Origin: CALFUK01 sp964450495
GTDB taxonomy: Bacteria; Bacteroidota; Bacteroidia; Chitinophagales; Saprospiraceae
Assembly: GCA_964450495.1 (NCBI GenBank)
Contig: CAYVFU010000016.1
Span: forward strand, 1-64,000
Direction: 5' to 3'
Length of the DNA: 64,000 nt
Below the pieces are notes generated by a model, which saw only the letters and a program-made list of their open reading frames with translations, was not told the origin of the DNA and did not search any database. The position numbers and the translations under genes are program-made. This document shows positions 17,301 through 27,500 of this stretch, piece by piece (position 1 is the first letter of the stretch; each line of letters opens with the position of its first letter).

Positions 17301-17834
17301 ATTGTCAATTCTAAAATTAAGGATTTGACACAGATTATTGCCGAAAGAAATGTTTCCATACTCTGTGATGATTTACCAAAGATTCTCTGTGCAGGAAATC
17401 AAATTGGTATGGTGTTTTATAACCTAATTCTGAATGGTATAAAATTTAATAAAACGGAGAATCCTAGAATAGAAATTTCCGCTATTGATGACAGTTCACA
17501 TTGGAAATTCTCTGTAAAAGATAACGGCATCGGCATACCAGCAAAATATCAGAAACAAATTTTTGAAATCTTCAAACGATTACACAATCGGGATGAATAC
17601 GAAGGAACAGGCATAGGACTAGCCTTGTGCAACAAAATCATCCTTCGTCACAATGGCCAAATATCAGTAGACTCAGTTCCCAATGTAGGAACCACATTCT
17701 CGTTTACTATAAGCAAAAACATACAACTAACAAACGAAGTAGCTAAAGAAGTTAATATTAGTACACAACCTAAAAACAGCTCACCAAAAACAAGACAAGA
17801 GTCCATCCTAAAGCCTTCTAGAAAACAACAATAA
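14364..17834 (+). CDS. periplasmic two-component propeller (Reg_prop/Y_Y_Y) sensor histidine kinase
   Basis: A 1156-residue sensor kinase. Signal peptide about 1-24 (ending GSYGQ), then a large array of propeller blades marked by repeats such as GFLWIATVDGLCRYD, NKLWIGTHFGG, GNIWISTTHGLN, GIMWVGSISGLN and ARLWVGTEIGLL (about 30-700). A Y_Y_Y domain ends near 800 (YKLIGFSDEGWQ, LDPGKYTFKV). One membrane helix lies at about 823-843, then a coiled coil. The HisKA site is ASHDMKEPL with His910; the ATPase has NLILNG (about 1020), DNGIGIP (about 1053) and GTGIGLAL. Unlike classic hybrid polysaccharide sensors it has no receiver or AraC domain, so it needs a separate response regulator, which is not in the window. 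ATG 14364 is preferred over an upstream TTG because it puts the signal peptide at the N-terminus. Confidence 0.92.
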   Translation: MFFLLRKCLVLAILSMYLMGSYGQSSNLNFQTLDNSSGLPNNFINDIEMDSLGFLWIATVDGLCRYDSPSQIQVYKSGDLGLQASNISTIKAGRNNKLWIGTHFGGVTMYDIQADTSKTYNNAEEDTFKFTNNEILSICEIDSNEIWVGTENGLNVLYTDTDSIYQFPIDIKSDSEITAKAILDISVDKNGWIWVSTWEGSYYLYTPSKSGKHSEGKFRKLKIREDVKVNSIWQVFQDSRGLYWIASHNGGAHIMMLPEDANNDPLRQDWEPTFHSFNQEIDNDESISSNYINSFAEDDYGNIWISTTHGLNIVNEAEVNKLMSDTSSEKINLKFKRQYQNFLKNSLANSLLTKIYRDKQGIMWVGSISGLNQYNWYTNQFDIVKLPTSTDEITSSQDQLINSISLQDDNTLLLASNVNGIISYDIKNEEITETNKYLNPTFSNRISTIRQIGDELYIGVSNGINVFNIKTNKIIRNFDFPLLENNDANYFITHIFKDSKARLWVGTEIGLLLIYEEENKFKWFTNSISDPTSISDNSITNTFEDTQNNIWISTFNGLNKLVESNDSLTFKKYKRGESDYSIPSNKITSINEYDGLLYFGSRNGIFTYDLAKQTFKLLDIDQNKQSVNNIQISNQGAIWASTAEGILHYEIKTKEYKLYGRNDGIGDMSFRVAAGCISGNNDVYFGGNKGFIRINDSALNHNSKKPDVFITQVKTINTDNEQTVSGIKRESIVLPANNYYLEINFTGLNYNQAEYNQYKYKLIGFSDEGWQTNNTQKAIYTNLDPGKYTFKVIAANNEGVWNNEGVSLNIEVKAALVETKWFKLLLLLLTILFGWLAFNLYTKNIRNKNVMLEDYNEKLNTQIQKTEAANSSLEEREKYMRVLLKKLEYSNEELLRSNKDLEEFAYAASHDMKEPLRTVGTFTNLLNKKYNDKLGSSGKEYIDFITQGVDRMSDLINSLLSYSQVGKKDIEIQYCDLNEIVNSKIKDLTQIIAERNVSILCDDLPKILCAGNQIGMVFYNLILNGIKFNKTENPRIEISAIDDSSHWKFSVKDNGIGIPAKYQKQIFEIFKRLHNRDEYEGTGIGLALCNKIILRHNGQISVDSVPNVGTTFSFTISKNIQLTNEVAKEVNISTQPKNSSPKTRQESILKPSRKQQ

Positions 17835-18184
17835 ATCTTCTAAAGAAAGACTTTGTACTTTTTAAACTACAAAAACATACATATCCACACCCGGTTGTAC
17901 AAAAATAACTAAACATAACTCTCTGATAATCTGCTAGTTGTAAAAAGTTCAAATGAAATTTCATAGAAATATGTGGCTTACTGATTTATCTACCGTCCTA
18001 ATTTCGGAAGTTGTTCTTTTAAATTGGCTTGCGTCCTTCCGCCTGGAAGGTCAGCAAGCCTTTTTTAGTTTAAGGAAATAAACTATTAGAGGCAAACCAA
18101 AGACATTACTTCTATATAAATCAAAACGTCCATTCTTACCTAATCAAGCAAGGTTAAATTATCTACATTCTATATAAACTCTCC
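17835..18184. other. intergenic region between the sensor kinase and LacI gene
   Basis: 350 bp between two convergent genes. It contains one strong terminator (18026-18066) and otherwise AT-rich sequence with no ORF, tRNA or repeat that I can support. Confidence 0.6.
18026..18066 (+). terminator. Rho-independent terminator
   Basis: GGCTTGC (18026-18032) pairs with GCAAGCC (18054-18060), with an inner CCTTCC/GGAAGG helix between them, followed by six T residues. It points rightward, about 190 bp after the kinase gene, and would separate it from the LacI gene. Confidence 0.8.
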
Positions 18185-19234
18185 TTAAATTCTAGATCCT
18201 AATTCATTATTTTTTTTTGAAGACCCTCTTATCAAAAGCTTAGGTTTAAAAGAGTTTTGAAATATCTGACCATTGGACTCTAATGCGCGCAAGAAAAAAT
18301 CAAATGCCATTTGCCCCATTTCCATAGCATATTGCTCAAGCGTGCTTAGCTTAGGGTTTAGAAAATTTGAAATATCAGAATTGCTGAATCCAACAATGCC
18401 CAAATCATTAGGAATGCTAATATTATTTTCTTTAGCATATTGATAAACACCGATGGCGATATCGTCCGTCACAGAAAAGATCGCATCAGGGGGTTCTTTA
18501 AGTGAAAACAGTTTGTGACATGCCTTATACCCTTCTTCTGCACCTTCCTCCTTATTGTTAAAGTGACAAATACTCAAGTAGTTTTCATCAATTGGAATTC
18601 CGTTTTTTGTTAAAGCCTCTTTGTAGCCTTTTAATCTTTCTTGACCTATTGACCAACTATCGGAAGACGCTATATGTGCTATCCTTTTATATCCCTGGTC
18701 AATAAGATGATTAACTGCTATGAATGCTCCATAAGAATCATCTGTATTTACAAAATTTCCATTGTAATTATCATACATTCTATCCATTACCACGACCGGA
18801 ATCCGACGATGAATTATAGGAAGCACGTTTTTACTAAAGTCACTATGCTTGCATGGTGCTAACAGGATTCCAGAAACACCATACTCAGTGAAATCATCCA
18901 AAATCTTTTTCTCTCGATCTGAATCATGCATAGATTCTCCAACTAAGACAAAGTAGTTCATGTCGTGCGCACTACTCATTATGCCGTTTAGTAGAGTTGA
19001 AAAGTAGTAATGCTGTACAAGAGGAACGATAACACCGATGACGTTCAAGCTGCTGCTTTTTCTAAGAGATAAAGCAAGGTTGTTAGGTTTATAGTTAAGT
19101 TCATTAGCCTTTGCTAATATGGCTTGTTTCGTACTAATGTTAATGTCTGACTTATTATTTAGTGCCCTAGACACTGTCGTTATAGAAACATTTAGAGCAT
19201 CTGCAATATCCTTGAGTTTGGGTCTATGATTCAT
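18185..19234 (-). CDS. LacI family transcriptional regulator
   Basis: A 349-residue LacI/GalR regulator. The N-terminal helix-turn-helix is KLKDIADALNVSITTVSRAL (6-25), followed by the hinge (YKPNNLALSLRK) and a periplasmic-binding-protein-like sensor domain starting at VIGVIVP, with DDSYGAF, HIASSD, AIFSVTDDIAIGVYQYA and a C-terminal PKLSTLEQYAMEMGQMAFD block. It reads divergently from the SusC/SusD operon. An 18-of-20 palindrome lies between them, so it very likely represses or activates that operon and itself in response to a sugar. LacI control of Sus-like loci is less common in Bacteroidota than hybrid two-component or ECF sigma control. The inducer is unknown. Confidence 0.93.
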   Translation of the reverse strand: MNHRPKLKDIADALNVSITTVSRALNNKSDINISTKQAILAKANELNYKPNNLALSLRKSSSLNVIGVIVPLVQHYYFSTLLNGIMSSAHDMNYFVLVGESMHDSDREKKILDDFTEYGVSGILLAPCKHSDFSKNVLPIIHRRIPVVVMDRMYDNYNGNFVNTDDSYGAFIAVNHLIDQGYKRIAHIASSDSWSIGQERLKGYKEALTKNGIPIDENYLSICHFNNKEEGAEEGYKACHKLFSLKEPPDAIFSVTDDIAIGVYQYAKENNISIPNDLGIVGFSNSDISNFLNPKLSTLEQYAMEMGQMAFDFFLRALESNGQIFQNSFKPKLLIRGSSKKNNELGSRI

Positions 19235-19272
19235 ATGTCTATATTAGAGACATACTAATTTAGTCATTTTGC

Positions 19273-19298
19273 AAACGTTACCGTAAACGTTAACGGTA
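19273..19298. promoter_or_regulatory. LacI-type operator in the lacI-like/susC divergent region
   Basis: TACCGT-N8-ACGGTA (19279-19298) is a palindrome matching 18 of 20 positions around a central ACGT, the shape of LacI/GalR operators. It overlaps a 12-bp tandem direct repeat, AAACGTTACCGT then AAACGTTAACGG (19273-19296). It lies 39 bp upstream of the regulator start and about 200 bp upstream of the SusC start. Confidence 0.75.
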
Positions 19299-19495
19299 GA
19301 TTTTAAAGATTTATGTTATATGATAATAGCTTGAGCTAAAGAAAAATTTCTAAATTGACTTATTGATCGCCAAATAAAGTCGAACTAAGACAATTTACCG
19401 AAGACTATTCAAAGGAGATTGAGTTAATTGTCTATTTTGCGATTTGGAGTTGTATTATGAATTTTTTAACAGTTAAATGAAAAAATATCTATCTA

Positions 19496-22400
19496 ATGAA
19501 AAAGTGCATGTTTTTAAACTTTAAAAACTTGTGTTTGTCACTCATCTGTACATTTATGAGTACAATGATGATAGCACAAGTATCTGGTGTCATAAGCGAG
19601 GCCGGATCTGGAGACCCACTTATTGGTGCTTCAGTCTTCATCAAAGGTTCCGATGTAGGAACAATCACAGAAATTGATGGATCGTATTCCATCAATGCTT
19701 CACCGGAAGACATACTCGTTGTTTCTTATGTAGGTTATGCCGACATGGAAGAGCTTGTTGGTGCAAGATCTGTAATCAACATATCGTTAGCTGAAGGAGA
19801 GCTCATTGACGAAGTTGTTGTAACAGGTTATCAATCTCAGCGAAAAAGAGATATCATCGGTGCAGTAGCGGTGGTTGACGCCGAAGAAGCTAACTCTATT
19901 GTCGCGTCTAGTTTTGTTCAGAAATTAGAAGGTAGGGCAGCTGGTGTTAACGTAGCCACAGGTGGTGCACCTGGTGGTCGATCTACTGTAAGAATTAGAG
20001 GTATATCCTCGTTTACGAACAATGATCCATTATATGTTATTGATGGAGTTCCTGTACAAGATGCATTTGGAAACCTTTTAAATCCGAATGATATTGAGTC
20101 AATTCAAGTATTGAAGGATCCTTCTACTGCTTCTATCTACGGAGCACGTGCGAATAATGGTGTTATTATAGTAACAACAAAGAAAGGTCAAGCAGGAAAA
20201 ACCAAAGTGAGTTTTGACTCATACATCGGTGTTCAAGAACCTGTTAAAGGAATGGATGATTTCTTAATCTTAGATGCATTAGATTACGGTGAGGTAGTGA
20301 GAAGAAGTCACGTAAATGCTGGTATAGATGTACCTACCAACATCTATGGTGATCCTAATAATCAGACTATACCTAACTATCTATGGCCAAATGATGGTGT
20401 AAACCAAACTCAAACTGTAGATGAATCAACCTATTCCTTTCCGGATAATTTGATTCACCCTGCCAGTACTGGAACCAATTGGTGGGATGAAGTATTTGAT
20501 CCAGCAAGAGTATCTGACATCAACTTAGGTGTATCAGGTGGTACAGAAAATGGAACATTCAACGTCTCTGCTAACTACTTTGATCAGCAAGGTACGATGA
20601 TGCATACTTGGTTCAAGCGTTATTCACTTAGAGCAAATAGCCAATTTAAAGCTGGTAGATTTTCATTTGGAGAAAATATTGCTTTATCAAGAGTTGAAAA
20701 TGTTGATGGTGGTTTTGGTAACCAAGCAGAAGGTAGTCCAATAGGTAACCTTATTAAAATGCAACCTATCATTCCAGTATTTGATACTGACGGATACTTT
20801 GCAGGAGCTAAAGCGAATACATTAGGTAATGGTAGTAATCCAAGAGCGCAGTTGTTTAAGGATAAGGATAATGTATTCCAAGCTAACAGAGTATTAGGAA
20901 ATGCATTTATGGGAGTAGAAATTATAGATGGATTATCTTTCAGAACAAATCTTGGGTTTCAATTTGATGCGCAAGCTGATGGAAGATTCCAATTCACAAC
21001 ACCTGAAAATTCAGAGCCAAACAACGTAAATGGATTTGTAGATAATCAAAGAAGTAACACGACTTGGACCTTTACGAATACATTGAATTATGCTAAAACA
21101 GTTGGGACAAACCACAACTTCAATGCTATTCTTGGAACAGAGTCTATCAGAGAACGAAACAACTTCGTACAAGCTAGTATCAATAACTTTGTCACTCTTG
21201 ACATCAATGCATGGTATGTTAACACTACTTTGGCTGATCCAGGGACATTGAGTGCTTTCAGTAATGGTGGTTTTAGCTCATTATCATCAATCTTCGGTAA
21301 AGTAGATTATAACTACGGAGGAAAGTATTACTTGAGTGCTACAGTAAGAAGAGACGGTTCATCTCGATTTGGTGAAAATAACCGTTTTGGTATCTTCCCT
21401 GCATTTAGTGCAGCATGGAGACTTTCTGATGAAAGCTTCTTAGTCGACAATGACTTCGTTGATGATTTAAAAATCCGTGGTGGATGGGGAGTCACAGGAA
21501 ATCAAGATATCCCTGCAGGTCGTGTATTTGACCAATTCGGTGGTGGTACAGGATCTTCATTCTATGATATTTCAGGTAATGGAAGTCTAGCAGCTGGTTT
21601 TGTTAGAAGTTCTATCGGTAACCCAGACTTGAAATGGGAAGAAAATGTGTCAACTAATATTGGTTTTGATGCTTCATTAGGAGGCGGTGCTTTTACAATC
21701 GTTTTTGATTGGTACAAAAGAACAGTTGATGATTTATTATTTAACCCATCACAACCTGCAACAGCTGGTAACGCATCACCTCCAATTGTGAATATTGGTA
21801 CAATGCAGAATACTGGTATTGACTTGACATTAGGCTATAGAGGAGGTGCTGGTTCAAAATTAAAGTACAATGTTGATTTAAATATTGGACAGTACAAAAA
21901 TGAAATTATCTCTATCGATGATAACTCAGAATTCTTCTTCGGACCAGTTAATGGTAGAGGTGGAACAATAAGTATTAATCAATTGGGACAACCAATTGGG
22001 TCTTTTTATGGTTTAGTAGCTGATGGTATATTCCAATCAGATGCTGAAGTAGAAGCACATGCTACCCAAGATGGTGCTGCACCAGGTAGAATTAGGTTTG
22101 TTGATGTCAATGGTGATGGAATGGTAAATGCCTCAGATAGAGACATTATCGGAAGTTATCACCCTGATTTTACTGGTGGTTTAAACTTGGGACTTCAGTA
22201 TGGTAATTTTGATTTTACTGCATTTTTCTTCGGTTCATTTGGAAATGACATTTTTGATGTAACTGATGAGTTTACAGTACACAGATTATTTAGTACAAAC
22301 GTGAGAGCAGACAGATTAACAGATTCATGGGAACCAGGAAAGACAGATGCGCGGTACCCTCAATTGGATCAGAATGATAATTTTAGTTCTGCATTTAGTA

Positions 22401-22684
22401 GTGCCTATGTGAAAGACGGTACTTACGTGAGAATGAAAAACCTTCAATTAGGTTATACCTTCCCTAACGATGTGGTAGGTAATGCAGGATTCTCAAGACT
22501 GAGATTATACGTACAAGGACAAAACCTATTGACATTTACAGGTTATGACAATCTTGACCCAGCACTTCCAACTATCAGTACTGATGGCTCTGGTGGTAAT
22601 CAATCGGATCAATCTGCTGGTATTGACAGGGGTACATTCCCAACGAACAAAATTATTTCATTCGGCGTTAACGCTGCATTTTAA
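19496..22684 (+). CDS. SusC/RagA family TonB-linked outer-membrane transporter
   Basis: A 1062-residue SusC-type transporter that forms the barrel of a glycan or peptide importer with its SusD lid. Signal peptide about 1-27 (ending MMIAQ), carboxypeptidase-regulatory-like domain about 28-105 (PLIGASVFIKGSDVGTITEIDGSY), the TonB-box-like ELIDEVVVTGYQSQ, then the plug (about 120-225; RIRGISSFTNNDPLYVIDGV, IQVLKDPSTASIYGARANNG). The C-terminal barrel carries SusC hallmarks such as LSATVRRDGSSRFG, AAWRLSDE and the terminal VYVKDGTYVRMKNLQLGY-type block. It is 21 bp upstream of SusD, same operon, facing away from the LacI gene. Substrate cannot be inferred because no glycoside hydrolase is linked. 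Confidence 0.96.
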   Translation: MKKCMFLNFKNLCLSLICTFMSTMMIAQVSGVISEAGSGDPLIGASVFIKGSDVGTITEIDGSYSINASPEDILVVSYVGYADMEELVGARSVINISLAEGELIDEVVVTGYQSQRKRDIIGAVAVVDAEEANSIVASSFVQKLEGRAAGVNVATGGAPGGRSTVRIRGISSFTNNDPLYVIDGVPVQDAFGNLLNPNDIESIQVLKDPSTASIYGARANNGVIIVTTKKGQAGKTKVSFDSYIGVQEPVKGMDDFLILDALDYGEVVRRSHVNAGIDVPTNIYGDPNNQTIPNYLWPNDGVNQTQTVDESTYSFPDNLIHPASTGTNWWDEVFDPARVSDINLGVSGGTENGTFNVSANYFDQQGTMMHTWFKRYSLRANSQFKAGRFSFGENIALSRVENVDGGFGNQAEGSPIGNLIKMQPIIPVFDTDGYFAGAKANTLGNGSNPRAQLFKDKDNVFQANRVLGNAFMGVEIIDGLSFRTNLGFQFDAQADGRFQFTTPENSEPNNVNGFVDNQRSNTTWTFTNTLNYAKTVGTNHNFNAILGTESIRERNNFVQASINNFVTLDINAWYVNTTLADPGTLSAFSNGGFSSLSSIFGKVDYNYGGKYYLSATVRRDGSSRFGENNRFGIFPAFSAAWRLSDESFLVDNDFVDDLKIRGGWGVTGNQDIPAGRVFDQFGGGTGSSFYDISGNGSLAAGFVRSSIGNPDLKWEENVSTNIGFDASLGGGAFTIVFDWYKRTVDDLLFNPSQPATAGNASPPIVNIGTMQNTGIDLTLGYRGGAGSKLKYNVDLNIGQYKNEIISIDDNSEFFFGPVNGRGGTISINQLGQPIGSFYGLVADGIFQSDAEVEAHATQDGAAPGRIRFVDVNGDGMVNASDRDIIGSYHPDFTGGLNLGLQYGNFDFTAFFFGSFGNDIFDVTDEFTVHRLFSTNVRADRLTDSWEPGKTDARYPQLDQNDNFSSAFSSAYVKDGTYVRMKNLQLGYTFPNDVVGNAGFSRLRLYVQGQNLLTFTGYDNLDPALPTISTDGSGGNQSDQSAGIDRGTFPTNKIISFGVNAAF

Positions 22685-22704
22685 TTGAAAAACGTATTTA
22701 AATC

Positions 22705-24402
22705 ATGAAAAATATAAAGTATTTTATTTTAGTCTTAATGATAGCTGGTGTTGTAGCAGCTTGTAGTGAAGACTTTCTAGATGGACCTGCCCAAGGAGTC
22801 TTGGACTCAGGTACATTAGCTAATGCTGATGGTGTAGAATCTACATTGATTGCGGCATATGCACTCCTTGATGGTTTCGCCAACTTTGGTGGTTGGGGAG
22901 CTGCAGGAAGTAACTGGATATTTGGTAGTGTTGCATCTGATGATGCTTACAAAGGTTCAGAACCAGGTGATCAGCAACCTACTACTGATGTAGAATTCTA
23001 TCAGTGGAGTACAGGTGGTGCAGATGGTTACTTAAATGATAAGTTTGGTATCGTATACGAAGGAGTAAGTAGAGCTAATGCAACTCTTAACTTATTAAAT
23101 TCAGTAGAAGGAATTAATGCCGATGCTGCAAGTAGAATAGAAGGTGAAGCTAAATTTCTTCGAGCTCACTATCACTTCGAAGCTTGGAAATTTTGGGGTA
23201 ATATTCCAATTTATACTGAAGACATCACAGATTTTCAAACTGGAAACAATGGACCAGATGCAGCAATTGCTCAAATAATAAGTGACTTAGAATCAGCAGC
23301 ATCATTATTACCTGCTTCTCAAGCTGATATAGGGAGATCTACATCTTGGACAGCTAAGTCTTATTTAGGAAGAGTACATTTGTTTAACAATGATTATACA
23401 AGTGCGCAGAGCGTATTGAGTGATGTTGTTAATAATGGTCCATACGCCTTAGAAAATTGTTTCCACGATGTATTTTCTGCAGATAATGAGAATGGTCCTG
23501 AGACTGTCTTAGCATTCCAAGCAACGTCAAACGATGGTAATCCTAACGGAGATAACGCCAACAGAAATGACAGATTGAATTTCCCACATGGTGGTAGCCC
23601 ATTTGGATGTTGTGGTTTTCACCAACCGTCACAGAATTTAGTGAATGCATTTAAAGTAGATGCTAATGGTCTACCATTGTTAGATGGTTCTTTCAATGAT
23701 TCTGATGTAACTGAGTCAGATGCAGTAGATCCAAGATTAGACTGGTCAACTGGTCGTGATGGTGTTCCATTTTTAGATTGGGGAACTCACGCACCAGGTT
23801 GGATCAGAGATCGTGCATGGGCTGGACCATATAGTCCTAAGAAAAATATCTATGAGCAATCTAGTACTGCTCAGAGTGCAGTTGGATGGGCTAACTATCA
23901 ATTGCATTCTATGAATTTACACATTCTAAGATATGCTGATGTTGTGCTGATGCTTGCTGAAGCTGAAGTTGAAATGGGTAATTTAGAGAGAGCTAGAGAA
24001 TTGGTCAATATGATTCGTGAAAGAGCTGGTGTATGCGCTCAAGGCCCTGAAGGCGGAGCTTTAGAAGTAGCTATAGATGATCCATCCATCACTTGGGCAA
24101 ATTATTCTATCGGTACATACGATGACGCATGGACTGATCAAGCTACAGCTAGAGAAGCTGTTCGTTTTGAGCGTAGATTAGAATTAGCAATGGAAGGTCA
24201 CCGTTTCTTTGATTTAAGAAGATGGGGCACAGCAGCTGAAGTACTCAATAGCTATATTGCAGTTGAGCAAACTAAACGTAATTATCTTACTGGAGCATCC
24301 ACTTATGATGCAAGACACCAGTGGTATCCACTCCCTACTTTCCAAATTGAGTTGAGTACGGTAGATGGTACACCAACATTACAACAAAACACAGGCTGGT
24401 AG
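22705..24402 (+). CDS. SusD/RagB family nutrient-binding outer-membrane lipoprotein
   Basis: A 565-residue SusD-like lipoprotein; the lipobox is VVAAC with Cys20, followed by SEDFLDG, the usual acidic start. The TPR-like helical core and the C-terminal SusD block are clear: ILRYADVVLMLAEAEVEMGN, RELVNMIRERAGV, FERRLELAMEGHRFFDLRRWG and HQWYPLPTFQIEL. It caps the SusC barrel at the cell surface and captures substrate. Several aromatic residues in the 150-300 region could form a sugar platform. It ends before a strong terminator, so susC-susD form a two-gene transcription unit separate from the FG-GAP genes that follow. Confidence 0.95.
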   Translation: MKNIKYFILVLMIAGVVAACSEDFLDGPAQGVLDSGTLANADGVESTLIAAYALLDGFANFGGWGAAGSNWIFGSVASDDAYKGSEPGDQQPTTDVEFYQWSTGGADGYLNDKFGIVYEGVSRANATLNLLNSVEGINADAASRIEGEAKFLRAHYHFEAWKFWGNIPIYTEDITDFQTGNNGPDAAIAQIISDLESAASLLPASQADIGRSTSWTAKSYLGRVHLFNNDYTSAQSVLSDVVNNGPYALENCFHDVFSADNENGPETVLAFQATSNDGNPNGDNANRNDRLNFPHGGSPFGCCGFHQPSQNLVNAFKVDANGLPLLDGSFNDSDVTESDAVDPRLDWSTGRDGVPFLDWGTHAPGWIRDRAWAGPYSPKKNIYEQSSTAQSAVGWANYQLHSMNLHILRYADVVLMLAEAEVEMGNLERARELVNMIRERAGVCAQGPEGGALEVAIDDPSITWANYSIGTYDDAWTDQATAREAVRFERRLELAMEGHRFFDLRRWGTAAEVLNSYIAVEQTKRNYLTGASTYDARHQWYPLPTFQIELSTVDGTPTLQQNTGW

Positions 24403-24433
24403 TCTGAGTTTACTATAAAAATTTATATGTTTT

Positions 24434-24468
24434 ACCGCGAGATGATACACATCATCTCGCGGTTTTTT
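24434..24468 (+). terminator. strong Rho-independent terminator after SusD
   Basis: A perfect 12-bp stem CCGCGAGATGAT (24435-24446) and its complement (24451-24462) with ACAC loop, followed by six T residues; one extra A-T pair can form at the base. It ends the SusC/SusD transcript. Confidence 0.93.
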
Positions 24469-24536
24469 ATTTTGGGTACTTTAGGTATTCCATACAATCG
24501 AAGTTCTGACATTTGATTAGTAGATTTACATATCTT

Positions 24537-27500
24537 ATGAGCTACACCAACATTCTGATTCTTATAATTTTGTGTTTCGCGATATCCTGTACGCCAGATC
24601 ATTCATCAAGAACGGAAGTAAACAGGAATCAGAACACTTTATTTACACTTATCAGTGCAGATAAATCAAATGTAGATTTTATTAATAACGTACAAGATCA
24701 AGAACAATTCAACATTCTTAATTATAGAAATTTCTACAACGGCGGAGGTGTAGCTCTTGGTGACATCAATAACGATGGAAAAATAGACATCTACTTTAGT
24801 TCTAATCAAGAAAGCAATAGACTGTATATAAATAAAGGTGACTTTAACTTTGAGAACGTAACAGAAAAAGCAAATGTGGGAGGTCAAAAAAGTTGGAGCA
24901 CAGGTGTGACAATGGTGGACATTAATGCTGATGGATGGCTAGACATTTACGTTTGTAATTCTGGGGATGCCAAAGGGGGCAATAAAGAAAATGAACTCTT
25001 CATCAATCAACAAGACGGGACGTTTGCAGAAGAAGCAGAGCGATGGAATTTAAACAACAATGGCTATTCGACTCATGCATCCTTTTTCGATTATGACCAA
25101 GATGGAGACCTGGATTGCTATTTACTAAACAACAGTTTTAAAAGTCCAGACAAAATAGAGTTATATAAAAAAAGTAGACTTGCAATAGACAAAGAAGGCG
25201 GTGATAAGCTCTTGAGAAATGATGGAACCTCTTTTACGGATGTGAGTCAAGAAGCTGGAATATTCACCAGCGATATTGGCTTTGGCTTGGGTGTGTCAGT
25301 TGGAGACCTTAATGGTGACATGATGGCCGATATTTATGTCAGCAATGATTTTTGGGAGCGAGACTATCTATATAGAAATATTGGAAATGGAAAATTTGTA
25401 GAAGAACTAGAACAACGTCTGCCCTACTCTTCCTTAAACAGTATGGGTGCTGACATCGGAGATCTAAACAATGATGGCATGCCTGAAATTATGACAACGG
25501 ACATGCTGCCAGAAGACAGTAGACGAAGAAAGACGATGACACAATTTGATTCGTATCGCCTATTGAAATCAAAAGAGGAAGCGGGATATCATGTGCAATT
25601 AATGCAGAATGCCTTGCACTTAAATATCGGGAAGGGAGAGTTTGCAGAAGTTGCCTATCTGAATAATATTGCTGCTACTGACTGGAGCTGGGGAAGTTTA
25701 TTCTTTGATTTTGATAATGATGGCTATAAAGATATATTCGTTAGTAACGGCATTGCTAAAGATTTGACAGACTTTGATTTTGTGGAATACATTGGTGACA
25801 AAAAAAATGTAGAAAAAATTGTTGCTGAAAAAGGACGTGCTGACATCAGGGATTATTTGCCTTTCATGCCTTCGACACCATTGACCAATTATGGATTTAT
25901 AAATAAGCAAGGCAAGAATTTTGAGAATAGATCCATTGCTTTAGGTTTTGACAAACCATCATTTAGCAATGGTGCAGCCTATGCAGATTTAGATAATGAC
26001 GGTGACCTGGACTTGGTTGTAAATAATGTAAATATGGAAGCATTTATTTATAAAAATAACGCCGATAAAAATGGAAATAATTATTGCAAAATTGAATTAG
26101 ATGGTTCATCCAAAAATCCGTTAGGAACAGGTGCAAAAGTGCAAGTTATCACAGGTCAGAATAGTCAATGGTATGAACAATATGCATCACGTGGGTTTCA
26201 AAGTTCTGTTGCACCACAAATCAATATTGGCATAGGCAAGTCAGAAACAATTGACACCCTTCGGGTTATTTGGCCAGATTCAAAAATGCAAATTCTCACT
26301 GACATTACTGCCAACAACATAATTCGCCTGAACCATTCTAATGCTGATTTAACCTTTAGCAGAAAAAGGCCAACTGAAAATATAGGTTTATATAATAATG
26401 TAACATCCCAAGTACTTGACGAAACGTTGGTTCATATAGAAAACGAACACAATGATTTCGATTCAGAAATTCTACTTCCACATATGCTATCCACCGAGGG
26501 TCCTGAATTATTAGTCGGTGATGTCAACAACGACAATAATGAAGACTTTATATTTCTTAATTCTGCGGACCAAGCGAACAAATTATTTATTCAGACAGCA
26601 GGTGGGAAGTTGACTTCGCCATTCCAAGAAGCCATATATTTTGACCAAGGGCTTGAGTCTACTTGCGGCACTTTTATAGATTACGATTCTGATGGCGACT
26701 TAGATGTTCTCATAGGACATGGCGGCAATGAGATTAGCAAAGGCAGGTTAAATTTTGGCTTAAGATTCTATAAAAATGATGGAGAAGGTAATTATACCGA
26801 TATCACGAGTATCGCTCCTCCAGCCGGGGGAAATCTGTCTTGTATAGAAGCAGCAGATATCGACAACGACGGAGATGAAGACCTCTTTATAGGTGGTCGT
26901 TCTGTACCTGGCAATTATGGATTGATTCCAACTAGTTTTTTAATTCTCAATGAAGGTGAAGGCAACTGGGCCAATGTTACCTTTCAAGAAATTGGCGAAT
27001 TAGGAATGGTCACTGATGCAAAGTGGTCGGATGTTGATCGCGATGGAGATTTGGATCTAATTGCTGTTGGTGAATGGATGCCTATTACAATTTTTAAAAA
27101 TGAAAATGGTAAATTAAGAAAGGACCAAGAAATACCTAATAGCACAGGATGGTGGCAAACCATTAAAATCGTTGACCTAGATAAAGATGGTCATGATGAT
27201 TATGTTTTGGGTAATTGGGGTGAAAATACATTCTTTCAAGCATCACAAAAATATCCACTAAAAATGCATGTCAATGACTTTGATAAAAATGGCAAAACGG
27301 AATTTATAATCGAATCATATGACCACGTTCTTAAAAAATATATGCCCATTGCATCAAGGGCAAACATGTTAAGACAATTGCCCGGTGTAAAGAAAAAAGC
27401 ATTCGGCTATGCTGAATATGCTGGCATGAGTTATGATGAATTATTCTCTCCAAACACAAAAAAATCAGCCAAACACTATACCGCAGAAACCCTTAAATCA

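Noticed and set aside
19430..19495. Possible -7 box (TATTTTG) before SusC
   Set aside because: One T short of TAnnTTTG and no matching -33 element.
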